Numbered from the stretch's first letter, positions 44,009 to 53,753 are shown. The stretch: 64,000 nucleotides of DNA from Gracilibacillus sp. YIM 98692 (GCF_010993965.1 NZ_WIXM01000002.1:186001-250000); one strand, 5' to 3'. Numbers and translations are program-made. The notes: generated by a model not told the origin, from the letters alone.

Positions 44009-45865
44009 GTGAGTACAATAGCAGCAAATAAACGAGGCTTTGGCTCCGCTTTGTGGGATTACATAACAACGGTTGACCACAAAAAAATTGCTATTTTGTA
44101 TTTGGTTGCAGGTGGTTTCTTTTTCCTATTAGGTGGATTGGAAGCACTCGCAATTAGATGGCAATTAATTCAGCCAATGAACGATTTTGTAAGTGCAGGA
44201 TTTTATAACGAGTTAATTACAATGCACGGGACAACCATGATATTTTTGGCAGCGATGCCGTTAATTTTTGCTTTCATGAATGCGGTCGTTCCTTTGCAAA
44301 TAGGTGCGCGGGATGTCGCGTTTCCATTCTTAAACTCATTAGGTTTTTGGTTATTCTTCTTCGGTGGAATTATGCTGAATGTTGGTTGGTTTACAGGAGG
44401 TGCAGCAGATGCAGGGTGGACTGCTTATGCACCATTATCAACAACATCTGCTGGAGAAGGGGTAGACTACTATGTACTAGGGCTGCAAATTTCTGGTGCA
44501 GGTACATTAATTGCCGGTATTAATTTTCTGGTTACAATTGTTAATATGAGAGCGCCGGGTATGACCTATATGCGGATGCCTCTATTTACTTGGACAACAT
44601 TTGTAGTTAGTGCACTTATTCTTTTTGCTTTCCCAGCACTAACGGTTGGTTTGTTTTTAATGATGTTTGACCGTTTGTTTGGTGCAGGTTTCTTTAATGC
44701 AGATATGGGCGGTAACTCTGTTATTTGGCAGCATTTATTCTGGATTTTTGGACACCCTGAGGTTTACATCTTGATATTACCTGCATTCGGTATTTTTAGT
44801 GAAATTATATCAACATTTTCTAAGAAGCGATTATTCGGTTACACAGCAATGGTATTTGCAACAGTGCTGATTGGTTTCTTAGGTTTTATGGTATGGGCAC
44901 ACCATATGTTTACAGTTGGAATGGGGCCCGCAGCTAACGCGATCTTTGCTGTAGCAACAATGGCAATTGCTGTTCCAACAGGTATTAAGATTTTTAACTG
45001 GCTGTTTACTCTTTGGGGTGGAAATATTAAGTTGACGACAGCTATGCTTTGGACATTAGCTTTTATTCCAACATTTACACTTGGTGGTATGACTGGTGTT
45101 ATGCTTGCAGCAGCAACGGCTGACTATCAATATCATGATTCATATTTCGTTGTAGCTCACTTCCATTATGTTATTGTAGGTGGAGTTGTCTTCGGCTTAT
45201 TCGCTGGGCTTCATTATTGGTGGCCAAAAATGTTTGGTACAATGCTAAACGAAAAATTAGGCAAATTAACTTTTTGGTTATTTTTCATCGGTTTCCATTT
45301 AACCTTCTTTATTCAGCATTTCTTAGGTTTGATGGGGATGCCGAGAAGATACTGGGTATATTTAGAAGATCAAAATTTAGATTTAGGTAACTTTATAAGT
45401 ACCATAGGTGCTCTTATGATGGGCTTAGGTACCATCGTACTGCTATATAATATTGTTTTAACTTGTATAAAAGGTGAAAAAGTAGGAGGAGACCCATGGG
45501 ATGGACGCACATTAGAATGGGCCATTTCATCACCAGCTCCTTTCTATAATTTCAAACAGACACCTTTAATTCGAGGACTGGATGCATTATGGGTAGAGAA
45601 GTCTGAAGGCCGTAAAGGATTGACCCCAGCTGAACCATTGGGAGATATTCACATGCCTAATGGCTCCATATTACCGATCATCATGTCATTTGGTTTCTTC
45701 GTGGCTGGTTTTGGTTTTATTTATCAAAAGTATGACCTGTCATGGTTAACTTTAATATTTATCGGCATGGGTATTTCACTCGCGACAATGCTCATTCGCT
45801 CCGTTAAAGACGACTTAGGATTCCATATCCATAAAGAAGATTTAGATAAGGAGGCTGGGGAATAA
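44009..45865 (+). CDS. ctaD: Cytochrome caa3 oxidase subunit I
   Basis: Heme-copper oxidase subunit that reduces oxygen and pumps protons. Its 618 residues have 12 or more membrane segments, LFWIFGHPEVYILILPAFG (CuB His and cross-linked Tyr), VWAHHMFTVGM with the HH pair, and DSYFVVAHFHYVIVGG with the heme ligands. It starts at GTG after AAAGGGAGG and ends overlapping ctaE as TAATG. Confidence 0.97.
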   Translation: MSTIAANKRGFGSALWDYITTVDHKKIAILYLVAGGFFFLLGGLEALAIRWQLIQPMNDFVSAGFYNELITMHGTTMIFLAAMPLIFAFMNAVVPLQIGARDVAFPFLNSLGFWLFFFGGIMLNVGWFTGGAADAGWTAYAPLSTTSAGEGVDYYVLGLQISGAGTLIAGINFLVTIVNMRAPGMTYMRMPLFTWTTFVVSALILFAFPALTVGLFLMMFDRLFGAGFFNADMGGNSVIWQHLFWIFGHPEVYILILPAFGIFSEIISTFSKKRLFGYTAMVFATVLIGFLGFMVWAHHMFTVGMGPAANAIFAVATMAIAVPTGIKIFNWLFTLWGGNIKLTTAMLWTLAFIPTFTLGGMTGVMLAAATADYQYHDSYFVVAHFHYVIVGGVVFGLFAGLHYWWPKMFGTMLNEKLGKLTFWLFFIGFHLTFFIQHFLGLMGMPRRYWVYLEDQNLDLGNFISTIGALMMGLGTIVLLYNIVLTCIKGEKVGGDPWDGRTLEWAISSPAPFYNFKQTPLIRGLDALWVEKSEGRKGLTPAEPLGDIHMPNGSILPIIMSFGFFVAGFGFIYQKYDLSWLTLIFIGMGISLATMLIRSVKDDLGFHIHKEDLDKEAGE

Positions 45866-46485
45866 TGAGTGATCAAGATATACTGAATCCGAAACATATG
45901 CCTCATAATCCTGAAAAGGCCACCCTAGAAGGGAAAAATAAGTTTATCGGTTTTTGGTTCTTCTTAGGTGGAGAAACGGTACTTTTTGCGAGTTTGTTCG
46001 GTACCTATTTAGCATTAAGAAATTCCGTTAACGATGGGAAATCCTCTGAAGAATTATTTGGTTTAGGGCTCGTATTTATCATGACGATGCTGCTGCTTAC
46101 GAGTTCATTAACTAGTGTGTATGCTATGTATCACATGAAAAATAATGATTTTAAGAAAATGCAGTTGTGGTTAGGCATTACAGTGGCACTAGGTCTTGGT
46201 TTCCTTGCTTGTGAGATCTATGAGTTTTATCATTATATTCATGGGTATCACTTTACTATGCGCTCATCCGCATTTGGTTCAGCTTTCTATACGTTAGTTG
46301 GCTTTCATGGTGGGCACGTTGTGTTTGGTTTATTATGGATTGTTTCATTAATGATTCGTAATGCGAAACGAGGATTAAATTTATACAATGCCCCAAAATA
46401 TTATATAGCTAGTCTTTACTGGCACTTTATTGATGTTGTATGGGTATTTATCTTTACAGTAGTTTACTTAATGGGGGTGCTTTAA
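45865..46485 (+). CDS. ctaE: Cytochrome caa3 oxidase subunit III
   Basis: Five-helix subunit III of 206 residues. FIGFWFFLGGETVLFASLF, GFHGGHVVFGLLWI and YWHFIDVVWVFIFTVVYL are characteristic. Translation is coupled to ctaD through the shared TAATG, and the gene ends 3 bp before ctaF. Confidence 0.96.
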   Translation: MSDQDILNPKHMPHNPEKATLEGKNKFIGFWFFLGGETVLFASLFGTYLALRNSVNDGKSSEELFGLGLVFIMTMLLLTSSLTSVYAMYHMKNNDFKKMQLWLGITVALGLGFLACEIYEFYHYIHGYHFTMRSSAFGSAFYTLVGFHGGHVVFGLLWIVSLMIRNAKRGLNLYNAPKYYIASLYWHFIDVVWVFIFTVVYLMGVL

Positions 46486-46488
46486 CAA

Positions 46489-46812
46489 ATGGCAGAAGAA
46501 GTATCTAAAACTACTGAACAATATGATTACGAAAAACAAAAGAATAAAGAAGAAATGAAACAGCAAGTTATTTCCTTTGCGTTAATGATTATTTTCACGA
46601 TCATTGCATTTGGAATGGTGATATCTGACTTGAATAGTCTTTTTGTGATTCCCGTCATACTAGTTTTAGCTGCTGTACAGATTGGCTTCCAATTGTATTA
46701 TTTTATGCATATGAGCCATAAAGGACACGAAATGCCAGCACTAATGTTTTATGGGGGAGTCTTCACCGCCTTTTTAACTATTCTAGCCTTGTGTGCTTTA
46801 GTATGGTGGTAG
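46489..46812 (+). CDS. ctaF: Cytochrome caa3 oxidase subunit IV
   Basis: Small subunit of 107 residues with a charged N-terminus and three membrane segments. YYFMHMSHKGHEMP is the family's conserved segment. Last gene of ctaCDEF, with a strong terminator after it. Confidence 0.94.
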   Translation: MAEEVSKTTEQYDYEKQKNKEEMKQQVISFALMIIFTIIAFGMVISDLNSLFVIPVILVLAAVQIGFQLYYFMHMSHKGHEMPALMFYGGVFTAFLTILALCALVWW

Positions 46813-46820
46813 TTAATATA

Positions 46821-46855
46821 CCTGGAATATGTATCTACATATTCCAGGTTTTTTT
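46821..46855 (+). terminator. Terminator of ctaCDEF
   Basis: CCTGGAATATGT, loop ATCT, ACATATTCCAGG, then T7. Confidence 0.93.
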
Positions 46856-46944
46856 AAAAGCATAAAAAATTCATTCGTAATAGCTATAAACTACGCAATA
46901 ACTTATAAATATTTTCCCCCTCTCGTTTAAAGATGAGTGCTTAA

Positions 46945-47425
46945 TCGTCGCTGCGGAAAAACACTCGCTTTCACCCAAGGGCACAAGTGCGACATCTACT
47001 CAAGCTTCCTTTGGTCGCTTTCGCAGTGTCTGCTTTGCCGTGGGGAACGCTTCAGCCTCCTCGGAAGCAAAAAGCGCTTCCTGCGGGGTCTTCAGACTGT
47101 TCCATTCCCACAGGAGTCTCGTATTTTTCCACAGCTTAAGTTGGTGCTCGTTTTGAGTGAGAAAATATCATCAAACCTATGGAAAAATGAAACAAATCAT
47201 AATTCGTACCAACTCACTAGCGTAGACAACATACGGAGACTCCTGTGGGACAGCGAGAGCTGAAGATCCACTTGGTAAAGGGTTTTTCTTTACCAAGTTA
47301 GCTAAAAACCGCCCGCGGAAAGCGAAGTATGTTGTCGGAGCGTATGATTACAGGCTTCAAAAGTGAGGGAGATTTAAGCACTATATAATATTTTACTGTG
47401 TCGCAGTTTGGTTTTACTACGACAT
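46945..47425 (+). repeat. Composite repeat R1 made of family A hairpins A1 and A2
   Basis: A1 (46950-47135) has arms GCTGCGGAAAAA and TTTTTCCACAGC around the GC-rich core AACGCTTCAGCCTCCTCGG. A2 (47220-47342) has arms GACAACATAC and GTATGTTGTC with an inner CTTGGTAAAG/CTTTACCAAG hairpin. The block ends near TCGCAGTTTGGTT. It fills most of the 817-bp gap before ctaG and has no credible gene. A related block lies at 49233-49785 in the same direction. Confidence 0.8.
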
Positions 47426-47629
47426 ATGCATGCCGTTAAAAAAGCATGAAGGATTGGTTGGGGGTTGTCGGGTTAGAATATGGTGATATTCCAGCTTTTT
47501 AGCAGGTTTTGCTTATCATTTTATGAATAGTCACGAAATTGTCGAATTTAATTGGTTGTTTTGCTTTTATCTATATCCTTGTTTAGATATAATATGATTA
47601 GTTGTCAGTATAATAATGGAGTGATTTGT

Positions 47630-48508
47630 ATGTGGCAAGATATACAAATATTTGGATTCCGTGCGTTGTGGAGTCCTTATTATATGATTTTTATTTTATG
47701 TTTAGGCTTAGCTTACTATTTTTTATTTGTACATAGGACTGACAATAAAAAAGCAAGCAGCCAACAAATTTTGTATTTATACGGTGGACTTTTATTACTT
47801 TACATCATTAAAGGGTCTCCAATAGATTTAATGTCTCATATAATGTTTACTGCTCATATGATTCAAATGGCGATCTATTACTTAATCTTTCCTATTTTAA
47901 TTATTAAAGGAATTCCATCGTGGGCATGGGAAAAAGTTTTTCAGCTTTCACTGTTGCGTTTACTAACAAAACCACTTATTGCATTAATTTTGTTCAATGG
48001 CTTATTCTCGTTTTACCATATACCTTTGATATTCGACTTTGCTAAAGCAAACGAATACGCACATGCAGTCATTACTAGCACAATATTAATTGCCGCTTTT
48101 TTCATGTGGTGGCCAATTTTTACTCCTATCAAAAAATTGGAGACATTAACACCGCTTTTGAAAATAGGTTATATTATCGCAAATGGTATTCTCATCACGC
48201 CTGCTTGCGCTTTGATCATTTTTTCCTTGGACAGTTTGTATCAGACTTATACGGCTAATGGGGGATGGATACAAGCTTTAGCATTATGTGTACCTAGTGA
48301 TGTTCTCAGTGGACTTGCATTAAGCGGACCTGAAATGTTTTCACCATTAGGGTTAACAGAAGATCAGCAACTAGGTGGTATTGTCATGAAAATAACACAA
48401 GAAATCATCTATGGATGTTTATTAGCTAGGATTTTCTTCCCATGGTTTAGAAGTGGAGCAGATAAAGTAGATCCTTTACCTAGTGCTACTTATCAACAGT
48501 CAGAATAA
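47630..48508 (+). CDS. ctaG: Cytochrome c oxidase assembly factor CtaG
   Basis: Membrane protein (292 residues, about seven segments) needed for formation of active caa3 oxidase in B. subtilis, with a probable role in copper insertion. Motifs include FGFRALWSPYYM at the start, HMIQMAIYYLIFPILIIKGI and EYAHAVITSTILIAAFFMWW. ATG 47630 follows ATGGAGTGA; the 26-codon extension to 47552 has no site. Next gene is ctaM, 23 bp later. Confidence 0.93.
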   Translation: MWQDIQIFGFRALWSPYYMIFILCLGLAYYFLFVHRTDNKKASSQQILYLYGGLLLLYIIKGSPIDLMSHIMFTAHMIQMAIYYLIFPILIIKGIPSWAWEKVFQLSLLRLLTKPLIALILFNGLFSFYHIPLIFDFAKANEYAHAVITSTILIAAFFMWWPIFTPIKKLETLTPLLKIGYIIANGILITPACALIIFSLDSLYQTYTANGGWIQALALCVPSDVLSGLALSGPEMFSPLGLTEDQQLGGIVMKITQEIIYGCLLARIFFPWFRSGADKVDPLPSATYQQSE

Positions 48509-48531
48509 TGAAATAGGGGAGAGGGTAGAAA

Positions 48532-48987
48532 ATGGATATATTGCCGACAATTAGCACATTTTTTATTGTATTAAGTGCGATTTTAGTTGCGGTCGGATGG
48601 TATCTTATCGTACAAAAAAAGTATAATGCACATAAAAAAACAATGATTGCAGCAGCAATTAGTGCATTAATATTTTTTATTATTTACCTATCAAGAACGA
48701 TTTTTATTGGAAATACAAAATTTGGCGGACCTGAACATTTAGAAATGTTTTATACAATATTTTTGATATTTCACATTGTTCTAGCTACAACAGGAGCCGT
48801 TTTTGGAATAGTAACATTGTGGCTAGCATTTAAACGTAATATAAGAAAACATGAAAAAATTGGTCCCATTACAAGTGTTATTTGGTTCTTTACTGCCATT
48901 ACTGGAGTTGTTGTCTATATTCTATTATATGTTTTATATAGTGGAGGAGAAACGACTAGTTTAATTAAAGCCATATTAGGCGGATAA
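48532..48987 (+). CDS. ctaM: CtaM-like DUF420 membrane protein
   Basis: A 151-residue protein with four membrane segments of the DUF420 family. S. aureus CtaM is required for maturation of heme A-type terminal oxidase; B. subtilis YozB belongs to the same family. LSRTIFIGNTKFGGPEHLEM and FHIVLATTGAVFGIVTL are typical. Its direct linkage to ctaG fits a role in oxidase assembly. Confidence 0.88.
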   Translation: MDILPTISTFFIVLSAILVAVGWYLIVQKKYNAHKKTMIAAAISALIFFIIYLSRTIFIGNTKFGGPEHLEMFYTIFLIFHIVLATTGAVFGIVTLWLAFKRNIRKHEKIGPITSVIWFFTAITGVVVYILLYVLYSGGETTSLIKAILGG

Positions 48988-49015
48988 AAAAAACTACCTG
49001 AAAAGGTAGTTTTTT
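48986..49015 (+). terminator. Terminator of ctaG-ctaM
   Basis: AAAAAACTACCT, loop GAAA, AGGTAGTTTTTT. Confidence 0.9.
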
Positions 49016-49232
49016 GATGTATTGATACAAGGCTAGTTTATGGAATTTCGATGCTTCCAGCAACTTACATACTGACTTCTGTATAACTCTATTTTATGTT
49101 TTCTAAAACGATTGTTGGTTACTTCTAAAGTAACCTTATTGCACAAAAGCATATAGATAATGCAACAAAAAAGTTTACTTACTAATATTAAGGGAGTGTC
49201 TACATTTTCCTTATTTTTGGTTACTGCTATCA

Positions 49233-49785
49233 AATAGCTCCGACAACATACTTCTTCTCTTTCACCCAAGGGCATAAGTGCGACATCTACTACTTATGCT
49301 CATTTAGATCGCTTTCGTATGTCTACTATCCCGTATAGCTCGGCTTCAACTTCTTCGGCAGAACCCCACTCTCCACGAGGGATCTTTAGCTTGTACGAGT
49401 TCCCCAGGTGTCATATTTTTTCCGCAGCTTAAATGAGTGTGTGAAGAAGAAATTCTTGAAAAATCTGTTTCGTGTGCTTCGTCTTTTCCATAATCAGAAC
49501 AACACAATCAGCGTAGACCAGATGTGTTGACTCCAATGGGAACAAGCACGTGTGCGAAGCCCTCATGACGCACCTGTGTCTTCTAGTATCGCTTTGAAGT
49601 AGGCTTCCTCGGTGCAAGGGGACAAAGAAGTTATTTCAAGTAATCCCCTGGCTGAGGCCATGCCCATGGAAGGCGGAGTATCTTGCTGGAGCGTATCCTA
49701 GCACTCAACCATATTCAGAACACGGTAGAGAGCCTCGCAAATGTAGGATTCATACTATGTCACAGTTTGGTTCATCGGTGCCGTA
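49233..49785 (+). repeat. Composite repeat R2, a diverged copy of R1
   Basis: It follows R1 in order. First CTTTCACCCAAGGGCATAAG, then GTGCGACATCTAC as in R1, then a right arm TTTTTTCCGCAGC, a second unit starting AGCGTAGACCAGATG and ending GCTGGAGCGTATC, and finally GTCACAGTTTGGTT. Its left arm (CCGACAACATACTTC) resembles A2 while its right arm resembles A1, so the copy looks recombined or decayed. It occupies the gap 49016-49811; the left part (49016-49232) holds no gene. Confidence 0.65.
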
Positions 49786-49811
49786 AAACAACAAGCGATG
49801 AGAGCGAAGGC

Positions 49812-50867
49812 CTAAATTTTGAAGTTCCATTTGATGATGCCTGCTTCTTTCGCTGAATTAAAAGCGATGACCAAAATGGGACCGACAATAAATCCTAAAA
49901 CACCAATTAGTTTTAAACCAACATACATGGCAATTAGTGTAGCAAGTGGAGATAATCCTATATGTTTTCCCATTACTTTTGGTTCCACTGTACGTCGAAT
50001 CGCTAGCAAGATGATGGCCAAAATGGATAATTGGATTCCTGTAGAAATGTCTCCGGCTATTAATAAATATAAAGCCCAAGGACCTAATATTGCAATAGAT
50101 CCTATAATCGGAATAAAATCAATAATCCAAATGATGAGAGACATGATTAAGGCATATTTAGGTACTATCATCAACAGGCCTAGTAATGTCACAATAAAGA
50201 TAATAATACTAACTAAAAATTGAGCCTTAAAAAAGCCTAAAATGACATAGGAAAGACGAGCATTCATAAACTTAACTTTTTCAGCTGTTTTATCTGTTAA
50301 ATGTCCATAGGCCATAGCTTTCAACCTAGGAATCTCTAACATAAACATAAATAAAGCAATTAAGTATACAATGAAACTAACTAAATATTCAGGTACTTTA
50401 CTTATGGCATTAGCAATGGTCTCTATTTTAAACATCTCTCTCATGCTATTACTAAGTGATAGCATGGTTTCTTCTATTTCTATCTTTATCTGATCCATTA
50501 ATTCCTCTGGTAAATCTGAAGTAAAATGCTCTAATTCTGATTCCCAATGAATAATCTGATTATTTAGATGAATAATGTATGATGGAAGATTCTCCGTAAA
50601 ATCTATCACTTGCGAAACAGTTCTAGTCACTGCATATGTACCAATTGTACTTATCACAATCACAAAGCAAAGAAATACAATGGTTACAGATAACTTCCGG
50701 TTCATTTTTAACGTAACCATTGACCAACGAACAATAGGGTTTAAAAATAGAGCAGTAAAAAATGCAAGAATAAGAGGAATGGAAACGGGTAAAATGAAAT
50801 AACTGGCAACCAAGATAAGAATGAGTACAATGATCTGTTTCCAGTATTGTAATGTTAATTTTTTCAT
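49812..50867 (-). CDS. AI-2E family membrane permease (YtvI/YubA type)
   Basis: A 351-residue polytopic protein of the AI-2E transporter superfamily, with about eight membrane segments, a soluble stretch (135-200) and the C-terminal family motifs IIDFIPIIGSIAILGPWALY then RRTVEPKVMGKHIGLSPLAT. The substrate is unknown; members include sporulation protein YtvI and Na/H antiporters. The nearest ribosome site (AAAGGAG) is unusually far, about 16 bases from the ATG. No member occurs here in the B. subtilis order. Confidence 0.8.
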   Translation of the reverse strand: MKKLTLQYWKQIIVLILILVASYFILPVSIPLILAFFTALFLNPIVRWSMVTLKMNRKLSVTIVFLCFVIVISTIGTYAVTRTVSQVIDFTENLPSYIIHLNNQIIHWESELEHFTSDLPEELMDQIKIEIEETMLSLSNSMREMFKIETIANAISKVPEYLVSFIVYLIALFMFMLEIPRLKAMAYGHLTDKTAEKVKFMNARLSYVILGFFKAQFLVSIIIFIVTLLGLLMIVPKYALIMSLIIWIIDFIPIIGSIAILGPWALYLLIAGDISTGIQLSILAIILLAIRRTVEPKVMGKHIGLSPLATLIAMYVGLKLIGVLGFIVGPILVIAFNSAKEAGIIKWNFKI

Positions 50868-50929
50868 TAATTTAGTGCTTTAGCTCCTTTCACATCTTTC
50901 CAAATAATTGAAAACTAACGGTATGTGGA

Positions 50930-50960
50930 AAAACGGCTGTACGAAAAGTAACAGCCGTAT
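50930..50960 (-). terminator. Terminator of ylbA
   Basis: Minus strand ACGGCTGT, loop, ACAGCCGT, then TTTTTCC. Confidence 0.88.
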
Positions 50961-50981
50961 ATGTATCACTTTCATTTTAAG

Positions 50982-51347
50982 TTATTTAACGAAAGGTTTG
51001 ATGATTTCTTTGACATTGTTTAATAATTTTTCAGTTCGTTCCACTGTTGTAGTAGGAAATTCTTCATTTTCCCCATACTCAATTCCATGTGGATAATAAT
51101 GTTTCCCTAACAATGGAGTCAATAATTTAATGACTGCATCTCCTTTGTCCACATCACCTTCTACTGCATACCCTTGTACACGGATATAATACGTGATGTT
51201 TTTCTCAGGTGACCCAATTTTATAATCGTATGTAACACGCTCATAATCCCATTGGGAAGCTCTGACAAAGTTAGCTTTTTCCATTGCGTGGTCTAAAGGT
51301 TTTAAATCAATTAAAACATCTTCTAATCCTGTATCCTTGATCTTCAT
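50982..51347 (-). CDS. ylbA: YlbA, YugN-like family protein
   Basis: A 121-residue soluble protein of the YugN-like family. Visible segments are MKIKDTGLEDVLIDLKPLDH, FVRASQWDYERVTYDYKI and YYIRVQGYAVEGDVDKGDAV. ATG 51347 follows GGGGTGAATGT; the 18-codon upstream extension is AT-rich and lacks a site. Position between ctaG and ylbC matches ylbA. Function unknown. Confidence 0.87.
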   Translation of the reverse strand: MKIKDTGLEDVLIDLKPLDHAMEKANFVRASQWDYERVTYDYKIGSPEKNITYYIRVQGYAVEGDVDKGDAVIKLLTPLLGKHYYPHGIEYGENEEFPTTTVERTEKLLNNVKEIIKPFVK

Positions 51348-51491
51348 ACATTCACCCCATCTAAAATTATCACTAAAACTATAATAGTATGAATTGACCA
51401 AAGATGCAATTTAAATAACTGATCCGCCATAAAACTTTCATGATTAGAATACTATCTTAATACAATATAGAGAAAGGGCGGGGAATAATAG

Positions 51492-52520
51492 ATGAAAAAA
51501 TATATCACTTTATCCATTGTTCTAGTATTTTTCATTTTAGTTGGTTTTTTAGAGTTAAGTGAATCAGAGGAACATCGTTATCAGATGCATGCTGTTAAAC
51601 AAGTGAATGTAATGAGTAAAGAGGAAGGAAATTACTCTCAATTGTTATCGTATAAAAATGCTGTGTGGAAATATGTAAATGAAGATGTTCAGATGCTCGA
51701 AAATGATTTTGGACAACCAAAGAGAATTGATCCGAGCCTTTATGGGTATGAATGGTGGATTTATCAAGAAGATGATATGTATCTTCAGGTTGGAGTACTT
51801 GATGGAATAGTATCCACCATATATAGTCCATCTACCGAGATAGACCTATTCTTTGTTCAGATGGGACAATCGGTTGAGGAGATAAAAGGTGTATATGAAT
51901 TTAGACAGAATATAGAATTTGATAAAGTCCGTTTTAGTTTAACGGAGAAAGATGTAAAAGAAAGGCCAGTAATCCAAGTGAAAGATGGTATATTTGCACA
52001 ATTATATTTAGATACATTTACAGAAAAATTAACTGGAATTCGTTTAATGAATGAACAGGTTTTTACTTTACATCGCCCCTATGAATTATATTACTGGGGG
52101 GAATTATTAGAGGCAGGGGATGTATCAAAAGAAAAATGGGAGAAAATAGAAAAAGGGATGGAAAAGCAAATATTTGAATTAACAAATATATTCCGTAAGA
52201 AGCATGAAAAGCCAGAAGTAAAATGGGATGATAATGCAGCAAATGCTGCAAAGTCCCATAGTAAAGATATGCTGGAAGAGAAATATTTTTCTCATTATAG
52301 TCAAAATGGAGATGGATTAAAAGAACGCCTTGAACGAGCCGAAGCTTATTTTTTATCTGCAGGTGAGAATATTGCAGCACAATACGTTGATGCACCAGCT
52401 GCCATGCATGGATGGTTGAATAGCAAAGGGCATCGCGAAGCTTTATTAAGAGAAGAATATACACATTTGGGTGTAGGCAGCAAGCAACTTTATTATACAC
52501 AAAATTTTTTGGAAAAATGA
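51492..52520 (+). CDS. ylbC: YlbC, CAP/SCP-domain protein with signal anchor
   Basis: A 342-residue exported protein: N-terminal hydrophobic segment (MKKYITLSIVLVFFILVGF), a CAP-associated domain (about 60-190; LENDFGQPKRIDPSLYGYEW) and a C-terminal CAP domain (220-342) with HSKDMLEEKYFSHYSQNGDG, GENIAAQY and HREALL. The CAP cavity His/Glu residues appear present. The molecular role is unknown. ylbB, the CBS gene that precedes it in B. subtilis, is absent. Confidence 0.88.
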   Translation: MKKYITLSIVLVFFILVGFLELSESEEHRYQMHAVKQVNVMSKEEGNYSQLLSYKNAVWKYVNEDVQMLENDFGQPKRIDPSLYGYEWWIYQEDDMYLQVGVLDGIVSTIYSPSTEIDLFFVQMGQSVEEIKGVYEFRQNIEFDKVRFSLTEKDVKERPVIQVKDGIFAQLYLDTFTEKLTGIRLMNEQVFTLHRPYELYYWGELLEAGDVSKEKWEKIEKGMEKQIFELTNIFRKKHEKPEVKWDDNAANAAKSHSKDMLEEKYFSHYSQNGDGLKERLERAEAYFLSAGENIAAQYVDAPAAMHGWLNSKGHREALLREEYTHLGVGSKQLYYTQNFLEK

Positions 52521-52608
52521 TAGTGTATGCTTATAACCTCACTCACATAGGCGGGAAACAAACATATACTAAAGGTAGAAGTGTGATGTGAAATAAAGGA
52601 GTGAGAAC

Positions 52609-52998
52609 ATGCATCCTAACGTCCAACAATTTAAAGGCTTTCTAAAAGAACATCCTGGTCTTGTAAAAAAAATCAAGGCTAATGAAGTAGAGTTGCAAGA
52701 TATATATGAACAATTTGTATTACTTGGTGAAGACGATCCTTCTTGGAAGAAGTATAAGACAATCCAATCTACTGATAATAATAAAACGGTGCCTTCGGAA
52801 AATGCGAAGGATGTATATTCCAAAATAATGAAACACATGAATCAGCTTGATTTAAATCAGGTGGAAGCGCATGTACATGATTTAAATGGAGCAATAGATA
52901 ATATACTAACTTTGATTAATCAGTTTAAAGGATATAAAAATAAAGTTAATGCCAATTCATCATGGTCTGATATTTTTACAACACAGCCAAAAGATTAA
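52609..52998 (+). CDS. ylbD: YlbD, putative spore coat protein
   Basis: A 129-residue mostly helical protein of the YlbD coat family. The start MHPNVQQFKGFLKEHPGLVK and the acidic/aromatic GEDDPSWKKYK are typical. It lies 11 bp before ylbE and starts after AAAGGAGTGAGAAC. Probably made in the mother cell during sporulation; no sigma-E or sigma-K promoter was checked. Confidence 0.85.
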   Translation: MHPNVQQFKGFLKEHPGLVKKIKANEVELQDIYEQFVLLGEDDPSWKKYKTIQSTDNNKTVPSENAKDVYSKIMKHMNQLDLNQVEAHVHDLNGAIDNILTLINQFKGYKNKVNANSSWSDIFTTQPKD

Positions 52999-53009
52999 GG
53001 AGGATCATC

Positions 53010-53243
53010 TTGGAACCAGAAACCTATCACTTTATTCAGCAAAGAGAAGATTTATGGATGTATATCCGTAAACATCCAGAGTGGTATCGATATCTAACGA
53101 GAGAGCCTCACCGAATAAATGAACTAGAAAAAAATACAAAGGAATATTTTGGAAAAACCTTTCCACAAAGATTAGAAAAAACAAGTCAAAACATACAGAT
53201 GGTTAGGTTACTAATGCAAATGGCAGGCTCATGGAATGATTAA
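53010..53243 (+). CDS. ylbE: YlbE-like protein
   Basis: A 77-residue protein of the YlbE family. The signature is DLWMYIRKHPEWYRYLTREP (about residues 13-32). It starts at TTG after AAGGAGGATCATC. It probably forms a unit with ylbD, 11 bp upstream. Function unknown. Confidence 0.88.
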   Translation: MEPETYHFIQQREDLWMYIRKHPEWYRYLTREPHRINELEKNTKEYFGKTFPQRLEKTSQNIQMVRLLMQMAGSWND

Positions 53244-53309
53244 TGTGTCTGCCACTTTTATTTCTCATTGATTACTGATATCATATGATTATATGGAGGT
53301 GTAGCTCAC

Positions 53310-53753
53310 ATGTTAGCAACAATGGATATTGTTGATATTTTAGATAAATCAGAAAACTTAGGTCAAATGGTGCTGGAATCAGAAGTTATGCAAAGCTTTT
53401 ACAAGGCGAAAGAGAAAATGGAAAATGATTCAGAAGCCCAACGATTAATCCAACGCTTCAATAAACTGAAGGATTCTTATGAAGAAGTGGAGCGATTTGG
53501 TCGATACCATCCTGACTATAGCAAAATTATGAAGGAGATTCGTGTGGCAAAGCGTGAAATGGATATGCATGATACGGTTGCTTCTTATAAAATAGCTGAG
53601 ACGAACTTGCAAGGGTTATTGGATGAAATTAGTCAAATCGTTGCAACTAGTGTTAGTGACAAGGTAAAAGTACCGAAGGATGGAGCTGCTTTAACAGATA
53701 GCGGCTGTGGTTGTGGATCTGGAAGTAGTGGCTGTGGCTGTAAAGCTTCATAG
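53310..53753 (+). CDS. ylbF: YlbF, Y-complex subunit with Fe-S cysteines
   Basis: With YmcA and YaaT forms the Y-complex, which carries [4Fe-4S] clusters, interacts with RNase Y and promotes competence, biofilm formation and sporulation. The 147 residues are a helical YlbF/YmcA domain (about 10-115) and a Gly/Ser/Cys-rich tail with five Cys in CGCGSGSSGCGCK, probable cluster ligands. Start ATG after GGAGGTGTAGCTCAC. Confidence 0.93.
   Translation: MLATMDIVDILDKSENLGQMVLESEVMQSFYKAKEKMENDSEAQRLIQRFNKLKDSYEEVERFGRYHPDYSKIMKEIRVAKREMDMHDTVASYKIAETNLQGLLDEISQIVATSVSDKVKVPKDGAALTDSGCGCGSGSSGCGCKAS

Noticed and set aside
46937-47263. Open frame of 108 codons between ctaF and ctaG
   Set aside because: It lies wholly inside the GC-rich hairpin repeats A1/A2, has no ribosome site and its composition is explained by the repeat.
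49429-49617. Minus-strand frame in the gap before the AI-2E permease
   Set aside because: Lies in composite repeat R2, has no ribosome site and no recognisable domain.
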